From Fidelibacterota bacterium (lineage in GTDB: Bacteria; Fidelibacterota; UBA2242), in assembly GCA_016936335.1 (NCBI GenBank), contig JAFGXZ010000036.1, positions 1 through 14,569 of the forward strand: a stretch of DNA of 14,569 bases, written 5' to 3'. Under the pieces are notes generated by a model. It did no database searches, was not told the DNA's origin, and was given only the letters and a program-made list of their open reading frames with translations. The translations under genes were made by a program, and so were the position numbers. Position 1 is the first letter of the stretch, and each line of letters begins with the position of its first letter. This document shows, in pieces, positions 1 through 7,322 of the stretch.

Positions 1-825
1 CATTTCACCGGCGCTGATTTCCAGTGGTGTGAAGATGTCCAGGCCTGTCAGAAAAAGCAATGCTATCAAACCGATAAAGCTCAATTTGCGGGCAATCTTG
101 CCGAAAAACTGGATCGGCCGGGTCATATAGTCGGAAAAAAATCTAACCACCAGCAGATCAAAAATGACCCGTGGGACACGTGACAACCCGTACTTGGCCT
201 GTCCGTGGATCCTGGGGCGGTGGTTGACCGGGATCTCGGTGACTTTGACTCCGAGCCAGGCCGCGAAGCACGGGATGAAGCGGTGCATTTCTCCGTAGAC
301 AGTGATGCTTTTCACTACTTCGGCTTTGTACACTTTCAGACCGTTATTCATATCGTGAAGTTTTACGCCGGTCATCAGGCGGCTGAAAAAATTATAGATC
401 TTGGATGTGTGTTTTTTGATAAACCGATCCTTGCGATCCTGCTTCCAGCCGGAAATCAAGTCGAAATCACTGCCTTTTATGAAATCGGCCATTTGCGGTA
501 TCGCTTCCGGATCGTCCTGCAGGTCCGCGTCAATTGTCGCTACAAAATCGCCTTTGGCAACAGCAAATCCTTCGTTTAATGCAGCTGCCTTGCCGAGATT
601 CCGATTAAATCGGATCAATGAAATTTCTGGATTTTTCGCCGCTAATTCCTGTTCAACCGGATAGGATCCGTCCCGGCTGCCATCATCAACCAGAATGATT
701 TCAAAGTCATAAGCGCTTTTCTTTAAAGCCGTCTGAATATTGCCACACATTTCCCGGAGTGAATCAACTTCGTTATATACTGGGACAACTACCGAGATTA
801 AATTTATCTGACCTTTATTTTCCAC
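1..825 (-). CDS. Family 2 glycosyltransferase, DPM1/ArnC-like, 3' end cut off by window
   Basis: Transfers a sugar from a nucleotide sugar, probably to a polyprenyl phosphate carrier at the inner membrane (family knowledge of DPM1/GtrB/ArnC-like enzymes). Of 275 visible residues, 12-19 read VVVPVYNE, the first strand of the GT-A fold; 46-53 read VDDGSRDG; D99-A-D101 within DADLQDDP is the metal-binding DXD motif; 202-213 hold HRPRIHGQAKYG, the conserved basic acceptor-side motif of this subgroup. A first membrane helix starts near 248; a second is expected beyond the window. The start is GTG at 825, chosen because GGAG lies five bases upstream and the conserved first strand follows at once; there is no nearby ATG in frame before that strand. 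It lies 25 bases after the LolB-like gene, so the two are probably cotranscribed. The sugar and acceptor cannot be told from sequence. Confidence 0.93.
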   Translation of the reverse strand, partial: MENKGQINLISVVVPVYNEVDSLREMCGNIQTALKKSAYDFEIILVDDGSRDGSYPVEQELAAKNPEISLIRFNRNLGKAAALNEGFAVAKGDFVATIDADLQDDPEAIPQMADFIKGSDFDLISGWKQDRKDRFIKKHTSKIYNFFSRLMTGVKLHDMNNGLKVYKAEVVKSITVYGEMHRFIPCFAAWLGVKVTEIPVNHRPRIHGQAKYGLSRVPRVIFDLLVVRFFSDYMTRPIQFFGKIARKLSFIGLIALLFLTGLDIFTPLEISAGEM

Positions 826-830
826 AACGG

Positions 831-834
831 CTCC
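831..834 (-). promoter_or_regulatory. Ribosome binding site deciding the GTG start of the glycosyltransferase
   Basis: On the minus strand GGAG is followed by five bases and then GTG at 825. It supports a non-ATG start for the glycosyltransferase, whose first conserved motif begins only about 11 residues later. Confidence 0.6.
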
Positions 835-850
835 GTTTTAAAATTAATGT

Positions 851-1528
851 TCAGGTTAATTTACGTAATTCGATCTGAAATTGGGAATAATGAATTGAGA
901 TTTTTAGATCCCGATTGTGTACAAACTCAATCGAAGCCGGTATCCAATAATAGGTCTCAATTGGATTCCAGTCACGATACGTAACAATTAAATCCGGGTT
1001 GTTTTTCATTGAAATCCGGCTGGGTCGATGCAACCGGTCGTAGTTTGCGTAAAACAGGATGTTTCTTGAATCGATCTGTCCGATTAATAGCTCGGCAATA
1101 CTGGTAAGCGGGATTTGTGGAATTAAATAATTGCCGATGTGATCAGGCAATTCTGAACCGGAGAGCTGCCGGTTTTCCCGTTGTAGCCACAAACGATAGT
1201 CGTTTCGGGTAATTGTTAATGTCGCAAGCTGCCTTTTCAGGGGGTCTTTTAATCGGACAGTTACGGTATCCGTACCGGAATACGCTATTTGTGCGGTTAA
1301 GGTTATGTCTCCATCTGACGATTGGATAGCGATCCGGGCATTGAATGTCAGTGACTCAATGGATTGTAAAAGTGACGGAACGGATGCCGGTCGAGGTAAT
1401 ATCGGCGAGTCGGGCTCTCGGGAAAGGTTTTGGATTACCGAACAACCATGAAGGAATAGTCCAAGGGATATTAAAATAACCGGAAGAAAGTCGTGTTTAG
1501 TCAGATAGTTTATTTTGAAGACGTTCAT
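851..1528 (-). CDS. LolA/LolB-fold outer-membrane lipoprotein (DUF4292-like)
   Basis: Likely a periplasm-facing lipoprotein with the half-barrel fold of LolB/LppX-type proteins. From the ATG at 1528 the N-terminus is a lipoprotein signal: hydrophobic LPVILISLGLFL, then HGC with the lipidated cysteine at residue 29. After a proline-rich linker comes a beta-rich region with the alternating pattern FNARIAIQSSDGDITLTAQI, then VRLKDPLKRQLATLTIT and a late YDRLHRPSRISM stretch, as in LolB-like proteins that wrap a lipid. At about 225 aa it fits the family. Its 5' end overlaps the 3' end of the TPR lipoprotein gene by 32 bases; a TTG at 1546 gives an alternative start with 6 more residues and a 50-base overlap. 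Neither start has a clear ribosome binding site, so translation may be coupled to the TPR gene. A TPR gene followed by a DUF4292 gene is a recurrent pair in the FCB group. A true lipoprotein-inserting role (lolB) is not proven. Confidence 0.75.
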   Translation of the reverse strand: MNVFKINYLTKHDFLPVILISLGLFLHGCSVIQNLSREPDSPILPRPASVPSLLQSIESLTFNARIAIQSSDGDITLTAQIAYSGTDTVTVRLKDPLKRQLATLTITRNDYRLWLQRENRQLSGSELPDHIGNYLIPQIPLTSIAELLIGQIDSRNILFYANYDRLHRPSRISMKNNPDLIVTYRDWNPIETYYWIPASIEFVHNRDLKISIHYSQFQIELRKLT

Positions 1529-3005
1529 TGTCGGAATCGATTTCAAGGGCCTGCCGATAATAGTTTTGGGCCTCTTTGGGTTTGTCTAATTTCATCAGTA
1601 CATCTCCCAAATGTTCCAGTACTTCGGAGTTTGTCGCGTTTTTAGTCAGCGCTTTTTCAATAAATATTTTGGCTTCCTTATAATTGTTATTGAGATAAAG
1701 AAGCCAGCCCTTGGTATCAAGATACGATGCATTTTCAGGATCAATTTCAAGTGCTTTATCGACCATTGTCATTGCTTCATCAAGTCGTTCTCCCCGCAAA
1801 GCAAGGCTGTAGGCATAGTTGTTTAAGGCAATCTCGTTTTCAGGATTGGCATTGATAATCTGGGTGTACAGGCTGTCGGACAATGTGTATTTTTGCAGAG
1901 CTTCCAAGGTATTTGCCAGAAGAATTTTTGCCTGATTATTTTCCGGATCAATAGATAAAGCCTGGAGAAGATACTGAGCGGCAGCGTCAAATTTGTTCTG
2001 ATTACTTAAAAGGTTTGCCAGCATAATTGGAAAATAGGGTTGGTCGGGAAACCTTGTCATGGCCTGATCCGTCAGGATAATTAATGAATCAAGCTCGTTA
2101 TTCCTGCCGAGCAGCAGAGTCAGGCTGATATAAGCTGCCTGACGGTCGGGATTGTCGTTAATCAATTTTTCCAGGTAATTTCGGGCTGTTTCTACATCAT
2201 CGCTGCGGGCCAGCAAATCACCATAACGTTCGGCGATTTCAACGTCATCAGGAGCCAATTTGAGTAGTGTGTTGTATAATGAAATCGCTGCAGGCAAATC
2301 ATTCCTGACCAGAGCGATATCGGCACGATATTTATGATAATCAATGTTGTCCGGGTAATCCTGAATCAAAGTGTCATAATACTGTGCCGCTTTTTCCAGT
2401 TGTTGCCGGACCAGAGAAATTTCAGCGGCTTTTTCAAGGGCTTTTACATGGGTTTTATCGGATTGATAAATACTTTCGTAGACTTCGACAGCTTGGTCAA
2501 GTTTTTTGTTTTTCAAATAGATAGCTGCCAATTGGTATTGCAATTCCAGATCTTCCGGTTTAGCCTCAATCAGTTTCAAATATTCTATTTCAGCATTCTT
2601 ATTATTTCCGGCCAAAAAATAAACCTGAGCCAAAATTTCACGTAGATCATTGTCGGTTGGATCAAGGTTAAGGGCTTTATGCAATGCATCAATACCTCGT
2701 TCAAGTTTTCCCAGATTAATATAGGCTTTTGCCATTGCACCGTAAATAGTCGCAGAACTGCTATCGAAAGAGAGCGCATCCTGATATTCCAGTATAGCCA
2801 TAGCAAAATCGCTCTGCATGGTATAATTTTCACCGGACATGAAAAATTCGATTGCCTTGGAATCGTAAACTTTACTTGAATCCGTTTTGGCGGTGGAATC
2901 GCTCACCCGCGGATGATTTGCACAGCCATTTGCCATAAATGCAATTAATGCAAAAGAAAATACAATTCTAACGAAACCGGAACGCTGAGAGTTATTTGAA
3001 TTCAA
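1497..3005 (-). CDS. Large TPR-repeat lipoprotein
   Basis: A 502-residue secreted repeat protein, probably a scaffold for protein contacts in the periplasm or at the outer membrane. The N-terminus has an arginine followed by IVFSFALIAFMA and then NGC, with a probable lipid-carrying cysteine at residue 28; the lipobox ANGC is imperfect (A rather than L/V/I at -3). From about residue 50 to the end the protein is tandem 34-residue tetratricopeptide repeats, about a dozen, visible from repeated A-x-x-x-Y/A-x3-G/N-x8-A-x4-P phases such as GKLERGIDALHKALNLDPTD and NKFDAAAQYLLQALSIDPEN. The start is TTG at 3005: an in-frame stop lies three codons upstream and the next methionine (residue 24) would destroy the signal peptide. 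A weak GAG sits five bases before it. The gene is followed by, and overlaps, the LolB-like gene. Partners are unknown. Confidence 0.88.
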   Translation of the reverse strand: MNSNNSQRSGFVRIVFSFALIAFMANGCANHPRVSDSTAKTDSSKVYDSKAIEFFMSGENYTMQSDFAMAILEYQDALSFDSSSATIYGAMAKAYINLGKLERGIDALHKALNLDPTDNDLREILAQVYFLAGNNKNAEIEYLKLIEAKPEDLELQYQLAAIYLKNKKLDQAVEVYESIYQSDKTHVKALEKAAEISLVRQQLEKAAQYYDTLIQDYPDNIDYHKYRADIALVRNDLPAAISLYNTLLKLAPDDVEIAERYGDLLARSDDVETARNYLEKLINDNPDRQAAYISLTLLLGRNNELDSLIILTDQAMTRFPDQPYFPIMLANLLSNQNKFDAAAQYLLQALSIDPENNQAKILLANTLEALQKYTLSDSLYTQIINANPENEIALNNYAYSLALRGERLDEAMTMVDKALEIDPENASYLDTKGWLLYLNNNYKEAKIFIEKALTKNATNSEVLEHLGDVLMKLDKPKEAQNYYRQALEIDSDNERLQNKLSD

Positions 3006-3080
3006 TAGTGCTCATCAAAATGACGGTTAATACCATATTTGTCAGCATAATACAGCCGGAAAAAACAGGCTGGCAGATGC

Positions 3081-3284
3081 TTATTTATAGATTTCGCTGC
3101 GGTTACAGTTGCAGATGCCAACCATTTTTTCTTTAAAACGGATTGTATCGCTGTTCGGGTTTGTTTGAGTGATGATATGTTTTATCAGTTCGATTGGTTC
3201 GCCACAAACTGCACAATGTTTTTTGGCGTCTTTAAGTGCTTTCTGGGTTTTATCTGCAAAGCCTTTAGTTACTCGTTTTGCCAT
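3081..3284 (-). CDS. Small four-cysteine (putative zinc-binding) protein, 67 aa
   Basis: I do not recognise a named family. It is lysine-rich at the N-terminus (MAKRVTKGFADKTQKALKDA) and then has HCAVC (C24, C27) and GICNC (C58, C60), which could form one zinc site of the CxxC...CxC type like a rubredoxin knuckle or zinc ribbon. No signal peptide or membrane segment, so it is cytoplasmic. The start is well supported: AAGGA lies nine bases before the ATG. It begins 12 bases after the stop of the diguanylate cyclase, so the two are almost surely cotranscribed. Codon use and the good ribosome binding site argue for a real gene despite its size. It could bind nucleic acid, be a metal chaperone, or act with the upstream signalling enzyme; none of these can be chosen from sequence. 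Confidence 0.8.
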   Translation of the reverse strand: MAKRVTKGFADKTQKALKDAKKHCAVCGEPIELIKHIITQTNPNSDTIRFKEKMVGICNCNRSEIYK

Positions 3285-3296
3285 TATTGGATTCCT

Positions 3297-5048
3297 TTAT
3301 GATTCGTGTTCATACATTACTACCTGGTTTCCTCCGGCCCGTTTGGCGCGATACATCGCCATATCGGCGCTGGATATAAGAGAGGCTATATCATCACCGT
3401 CACCGGGATATTCGGACATTCCGATACTGATAGACATTCGTTCGGTCATGCCGTCTTTTTCAAACAGAAAACTATGGATATTTTTACAAATTCTTTCGGC
3501 AGTGTTCATGCAACTTTTTTTATCGGCACTGATTAATATAACGGCGAATTCCTCGCCGCCGTATCGGGCAACAGTATCGACAGTACGGACGCTGCCGCGA
3601 ATGATATTTGCGGATTTTTTCAGGACATAATCACCGTGCAAATGGCCGTAGGTATCATTAATTCGTTTAAATTTATCAAGATCGAGGATAATTAGGGTCA
3701 GGTTGGAATTATATCGCCGGCTACGTTCGATTTCGATCTGCAGTCGTTCTTTGAATGCGCGATGGTTGTAAATACCGGTCAGGCCGTCAACCATAGCCAG
3801 GTCTTTCATCGACTGATAAACAGTCAGACGATTGAGGATTTCCGCGAAATTTTTACCAAACAGACTGAGCGTTTCAACATCTTCTTTCGTATAATGATCT
3901 ATTTTAAAACTCTCAATCAGAATTCCACCGGCTTCCCTGGCTGCTGATGAAACCGGGATGCCAAGAGCGGACCGAAAGGGGATAATTTTTAAATCGTCGG
4001 GTTGAAAACGAAACTCCACTTGACTTTTATCATAATCTTTGATCAGAATAGGTTTGTTCTGCAGAATAATGGGTTCCCAGACACCTTTTTTTAAACTGAT
4101 CTCATGGCCAATTGTATAGTCCGCTTCCGAGCCTTCGACATATTCAATAGTCAACGCTGATGCATGCTCTTTATTTTTGAATGCAAAAGTTAGTTTATCA
4201 AAACTAAAAAATTTCTTCAGTATACCGGCTGCCTGTTTATACAATTCGTGCGGTTCGATACCAAAAGTTATTTCTGTATTTAATCGGAACAAGTCTCTGA
4301 AGAAGCTGATATAGACTTCCTGTTGATCAACAACATCAATTTGCAGCACCGCATTGCTAAACAGATGTGAGAAGGATGTCAGCAAATCCAGATCCTCTTT
4401 GCCCCAGGTTTCTTTATCAATACTATCCGTACCAATGAAACCGACATAAGAGCCATTGACGTTGATTGGAACCAGCATCAAAGTGCCAATTTTTGGAGGA
4501 TTATGATAATATTTTAAGTAATCCTGACTAATCTGCCCCGATTGGAAAAGGTCAGATTTTGGATTAAGATGAAAATTATTGAAAAGCTCTCCTTCGCAGG
4601 AAAAGGATTTCAGTGGCTGGGTTTTGTGAGAACTGCTGCTATCCTGTAAAATATAGCAGTTTTCTTCCCCGTTAAAGAGGTAAATAAACACCGACTGTGC
4701 CATCAGAGATGCATGTATGATACCGGTCAAATGATGAACCAGCTGTTGATAATTTTCGCTGGTATCAATTTTATAGTGCAGGCCGATCGCATTCACTGAA
4801 GATTCTTTATCCTTCCGAAATTGATCGCTGCCTTGCGACAGCATTTGGCAACGCTTATACCAATTATTTGTTTCGGTCAGCAGAAAAACCATTAAAGATA
4901 AAATGGCAACAAAGAGCAGAATGCGAAAGACGTCCTGAAAAAGATCAGGAACATTTACGAAGGCTTCCGTCGACGGATAAACGGTAAATAAAAAGAGGAT
5001 TACGATTAACAGGATACTAACGATCCAGGTACTTTTTAGGTTATTCAT
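3297..5048 (-). CDS. Membrane GAF-GAF-GGDEF diguanylate cyclase
   Basis: Makes cyclic di-GMP from two GTP. Two membrane segments at about 8-24 and 40-58 are followed by a GAF sensor domain (about 90-235), a second GAF domain (about 255-405) and a GGDEF domain (about 412-580). In the catalytic domain DGLTGIYNHRAF (421-432) is the family entry motif, DLDKFKRINDTYGH (456-469) carries the metal-binding aspartate, and GGEEF (497-501) is an active signature variant. An RTVD inhibitory I-site (488-491) sits exactly five residues before it, so product feedback inhibition is expected. The GAF ligands are unknown. The ATG at 5048 has GGA five bases upstream and a likely promoter of its own (5073-5101). 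It is followed after 12 bases by the 67-residue cysteine protein. All key residues are present, so I expect an active enzyme. Confidence 0.95.
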   Translation of the reverse strand: MNNLKSTWIVSILLIVILFLFTVYPSTEAFVNVPDLFQDVFRILLFVAILSLMVFLLTETNNWYKRCQMLSQGSDQFRKDKESSVNAIGLHYKIDTSENYQQLVHHLTGIIHASLMAQSVFIYLFNGEENCYILQDSSSSHKTQPLKSFSCEGELFNNFHLNPKSDLFQSGQISQDYLKYYHNPPKIGTLMLVPINVNGSYVGFIGTDSIDKETWGKEDLDLLTSFSHLFSNAVLQIDVVDQQEVYISFFRDLFRLNTEITFGIEPHELYKQAAGILKKFFSFDKLTFAFKNKEHASALTIEYVEGSEADYTIGHEISLKKGVWEPIILQNKPILIKDYDKSQVEFRFQPDDLKIIPFRSALGIPVSSAAREAGGILIESFKIDHYTKEDVETLSLFGKNFAEILNRLTVYQSMKDLAMVDGLTGIYNHRAFKERLQIEIERSRRYNSNLTLIILDLDKFKRINDTYGHLHGDYVLKKSANIIRGSVRTVDTVARYGGEEFAVILISADKKSCMNTAERICKNIHSFLFEKDGMTERMSISIGMSEYPGDGDDIASLISSADMAMYRAKRAGGNQVVMYEHES

Positions 5049-5072
5049 ACTATTCCATCCATACAGCGTATA

Positions 5073-5101
5073 AAAATAACATTAACTGTATGTAAAATCA
5101 A
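5073..5101 (-). promoter_or_regulatory. Probable sigma-70-type promoter for the diguanylate cyclase
   Basis: On the minus strand TTGATT (5101-5096) is separated by exactly 17 bases from TATTTT (5078-5073). Transcription would start near 5066, leaving a leader of about 18 bases before the ATG at 5048. The -10 sequence and spacing are the same as in the candidate promoter of the plus-strand gene at 11769. Confidence 0.5.
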
Positions 5102-5130
5102 TATTAATTAACACGAATATTTTTGAACGA

Positions 5131-5703
5131 CTAATACTCTTTTTTTACGGTTTTTATATTGTCTTGAAAATCGGGTTTTGGACGTGAGGACTGACCGCTC
5201 GAATGGTCAAGGGAATCGGTGTAATTTTCGGAATTGGCGTATTGTCCCCGGCCCATGAGTGGAGGATTGTTGTAATAATTTTTTGGATCGCCTGTTTTTT
5301 GCTGAATTTTTTCCTGCACAATCTGGGGTGGCATCTGGGTTGGAATGGAACGGGTCTGGAATTCAAAGAGGTAAAATCCAATGATCACAGCCACAAGTGC
5401 TGCTGCAAATCCGTAAGTGAAAGACGGGATTCGGTTGAGTGAAAACCCCTTGTTGAGACTGGCTTCGATCCGGGCATTCCGTTCTGCCAGAATTTTTGTC
5501 CGGAGTTTGTCAAGGAAGTTGTCACTTACCGTTACTTCTGCAAACTGCAGCATACTATTTTTTGTTGATAATATCGATTGGTAGAGCTGTTTGCAGCCCG
5601 GGCAGCTGTCCATATGCTCTTCGAAGGACTTCCGTCCCTGGAAGGATATGTCTTTATCAATATAGTGTGAAATGATAGTCTTAAACTGGTAGCAACTGAT
5701 CAT
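5131..5703 (-). CDS. Anti-sigma factor with N-terminal zinc finger and one membrane helix
   Basis: Expected to hold the adjacent ECF sigma factor inactive at the inner membrane. From the ATG at 5703 it has 190 residues. C4 and the H30-x3-C34-x2-C37 motif (HMDSCPGC) form the zinc-binding anti-sigma domain. A single hydrophobic helix at about 95-113 (YGFAAALVAVIIGFYLF) follows, then a periplasmic tail rich in Q, N, P and S with no recognised fold. The ATG at 5703 was chosen over an upstream TTG at 5727 because a strong GAGGTGAGGAG tract sits four bases before it and the zinc-site C4 falls in the usual place. It begins 24 bases after the sigma stop. In this family an envelope signal releases the sigma factor, by proteolysis or by a conformational change; which applies here is not visible. 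Confidence 0.9.
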   Translation of the reverse strand: MISCYQFKTIISHYIDKDISFQGRKSFEEHMDSCPGCKQLYQSILSTKNSMLQFAEVTVSDNFLDKLRTKILAERNARIEASLNKGFSLNRIPSFTYGFAAALVAVIIGFYLFEFQTRSIPTQMPPQIVQEKIQQKTGDPKNYYNNPPLMGRGQYANSENYTDSLDHSSGQSSRPKPDFQDNIKTVKKEY

Positions 5704-5707
5704 AAAA

Positions 5708-5718
5708 CTCCTCACCTC
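5708..5718 (-). promoter_or_regulatory. Strong ribosome binding site of the anti-sigma gene
   Basis: GAGGTGAGGAG lies four bases before the ATG at 5703 and decides that start over the in-frame TTG at 5727. It is much stronger than anything in front of the sigma gene, which fits a need for at least equal amounts of anti-sigma factor. Confidence 0.65.
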
Positions 5719-5727
5719 AAGTATCAA

Positions 5728-6315
5728 TTATTTTTGTTCGTTTCTCCACATTTCCTGTAAATCTTCCTGCAATTTTAATCGCGCTCTGTTAATTCTCGAT
5801 TTCACGGTTCCTAAGGGTGCGTTGATGATATTACTGATTTCCTCATAAGAAAGTTCCTGAATATCCCTTAAAATGATTGCCGTGCGAAAATGTTCCGGTA
5901 ATTTAATAATTGCTTTTTGAATTGTCTGTTCATCGAATTTACCTTCAATCCTGGACTGCGTGTCGGGCTCGTTTGATGGAAAATCCATATCCTTGTCTTC
6001 GGGTCCCAAGCGGCTGAAAAAAAACAACTTGCGGTTCCGCTGTTTACGGAGGATCGTTTTTGCCAGGTTGGCCGTAATGGTGTATATCCAGGTGGAAAAT
6101 TTGGCGATTTCCTTATAGGCGTAGCGATTTTGATAGACTTTTAGAAACGTGTCCTGAACAATATCTTCCGCTTCTTCACGATCGAGTACAAATCGATAGG
6201 CGAAATTCATCAACCGGTTTTTATAGCGGTTGACAATTTCTTCGAATGCGGTTTCATCACCGGCCTGAAATCGGCGGATTAATTCTTCATCGGTAACTTT
6301 AAAACTATCTTTCAT
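5728..6315 (-). CDS. ECF (sigma-70 group 4) RNA polymerase sigma factor, RpoE/SigW-like
   Basis: Directs RNA polymerase to a stress regulon. Region 2 spans about 15-95, with the conserved DREEAEDIVQDTFLKVY (45-61) and FSTWIYTITANLA (73-85). A charged linker follows, then region 4 (about 127-187) with the helix-turn-helix LSYEEISNIINAPLGTVKSR (155-174). At 195 residues it is normal for the family, and it lacks regions 1 and 3. The ATG at 6315 lies 12 bases after the holA stop and has no clear ribosome binding site, so it may be translated by coupling with holA. The next gene downstream is its zinc-finger anti-sigma factor. The gene is inside an apparent uppP-holA-sigma-anti-sigma operon, which suggests, without proving, a link to envelope stress. 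Autoregulation is common in the family but no ECF-type promoter was recognised here. Confidence 0.95.
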   Translation of the reverse strand: MKDSFKVTDEELIRRFQAGDETAFEEIVNRYKNRLMNFAYRFVLDREEAEDIVQDTFLKVYQNRYAYKEIAKFSTWIYTITANLAKTILRKQRNRKLFFFSRLGPEDKDMDFPSNEPDTQSRIEGKFDEQTIQKAIIKLPEHFRTAIILRDIQELSYEEISNIINAPLGTVKSRINRARLKLQEDLQEMWRNEQK

Positions 6316-6327
6316 GGGGCTAATTTA

Positions 6328-7302
6328 TCACTTTAAGAGTTGATATATCAATGGTATCATGAGATTTTCATTTTGAATGGACATGGACTTGGCTTTAATA
6401 TCAGCCTCCAGCAACAAGGCAAATAAAGTCTTAAAATCGTGTTCTCTGTAATTGTTATAGGCCCGTGCATACTGTTGCCGCCGCATTTCGGCCGGGTAGT
6501 ACGACAGAGGTTTATTATTGATTTGTATAAAAGCCCAGACATTTACAAAAAAGCCATACAAGGACGAAATGAAGTAGGGAGTATCAATGCCGGTTTCGAT
6601 AAGGGCGAGGCAAATATGGATAGCTTGATGTAAATTTCGTTTTTCAACGGCTGTTAAAAAGTCGGACATTTGAAAACTTTTTTCTCCACCGATTACTGTG
6701 CGAACATCGTCAATGCTAATTTCTTTCTTGTCTGAAACGAAAACAGTTAATTTTTCTACCTCGGCAAAAGCGTGACTAAGTGAATCATTCGTTGAGAGAA
6801 CCAGTGCTTCAAGTGCATCGGGGGTAATGGTTAATCCATTCTTTTTTAATTTCCGTTGGATCAGGGCCGGGAATTGATTTTCCGGGGGCGACCAGATGGA
6901 CAGTGTTTTTACGGATACATGTTTTTTAACACTGGAAAACAATGAGGATTTTTGCCCTTCGCCGGATGTTAATATCAACAGGGTGCTCGGTTCGGGGTGA
7001 TCCAGATACTTTAGCAACGATTTTCGGTATGAGGATAACAGTTTGGGAAGGTCTTTATAAATAACAAGTTTCTGTGAACTGAACATGCCGATGTTGACCA
7101 GACTTTGCAGGAATGCATCATCATTCTTTTCTGCCCCGTAAAAGGTTTGTTTTTCAACGGTTCCTGTGATATTCCGGCTAAATGCAGCCAAAAGAGTATT
7201 AATTGCTTCTTCTTCGAGATATAGGTCGTCGCCGTACAGCAGGTATACCGGGGCCAGAGACCCTTTTTCTATCTTTTCCAGTTCATCCAGTATAAATGCC
7301 AT
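6328..7302 (-). CDS. holA: DNA polymerase III delta subunit
   Basis: The delta subunit of the clamp loader; it opens the sliding clamp during replication. The protein is 324 residues, close to the usual length. The N-terminal region has the family signature APVYLLYGDDLYLEEEAI (about 17-34), a degenerate P-loop position without nucleotide binding. The AAA+-like core extends to about 140, with LLILTSGEGQKSS near 107-119; the lid and C-terminal collar domain follow, including FQMSDFLTAVEKRNLHQAI (about 210-228), typical of delta. The ATG at 7302 has AAGGA about seven bases upstream. It starts 20 bases after the uppP stop and ends 12 bases before the sigma gene, so cotranscription is likely. A replication gene sitting between an envelope enzyme and a stress sigma factor is probably positional only. 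Confidence 0.92.
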   Translation of the reverse strand: MAFILDELEKIEKGSLAPVYLLYGDDLYLEEEAINTLLAAFSRNITGTVEKQTFYGAEKNDDAFLQSLVNIGMFSSQKLVIYKDLPKLLSSYRKSLLKYLDHPEPSTLLILTSGEGQKSSLFSSVKKHVSVKTLSIWSPPENQFPALIQRKLKKNGLTITPDALEALVLSTNDSLSHAFAEVEKLTVFVSDKKEISIDDVRTVIGGEKSFQMSDFLTAVEKRNLHQAIHICLALIETGIDTPYFISSLYGFFVNVWAFIQINNKPLSYYPAEMRRQQYARAYNNYREHDFKTLFALLLEADIKAKSMSIQNENLMIPLIYQLLK

Positions 7303-7322
7303 TCCAGTTTCCTTTTACATGA

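Noticed and set aside
205..664. Two overlapping plus-strand open frames (124 and 87 aa)
   Set aside because: They lie antisense to the glycosyltransferase, have no recognisable domains or ribosome binding sites, and the minus frame contains every conserved glycosyltransferase motif.
3053..3072. Inverted repeat CAGCC...GGCTG between the 67-aa gene and the TPR gene
   Set aside because: The stem is only 5 bp with a 10-base loop and no T-run follows it on the minus strand, so it is not a convincing intrinsic terminator.
3169..3630. 153-aa plus-strand open frame
   Set aside because: It is antisense to the small cysteine protein and the catalytic GGDEF region; its composition is that of a shadow frame and it spans two better-supported genes.
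5154..5442. Alternative frames on both strands across the anti-sigma tail
   Set aside because: They arise from low-complexity sequence in the anti-sigma gene; the sigma-adjacent frame with the zinc motif and membrane helix is clearly the coding one.
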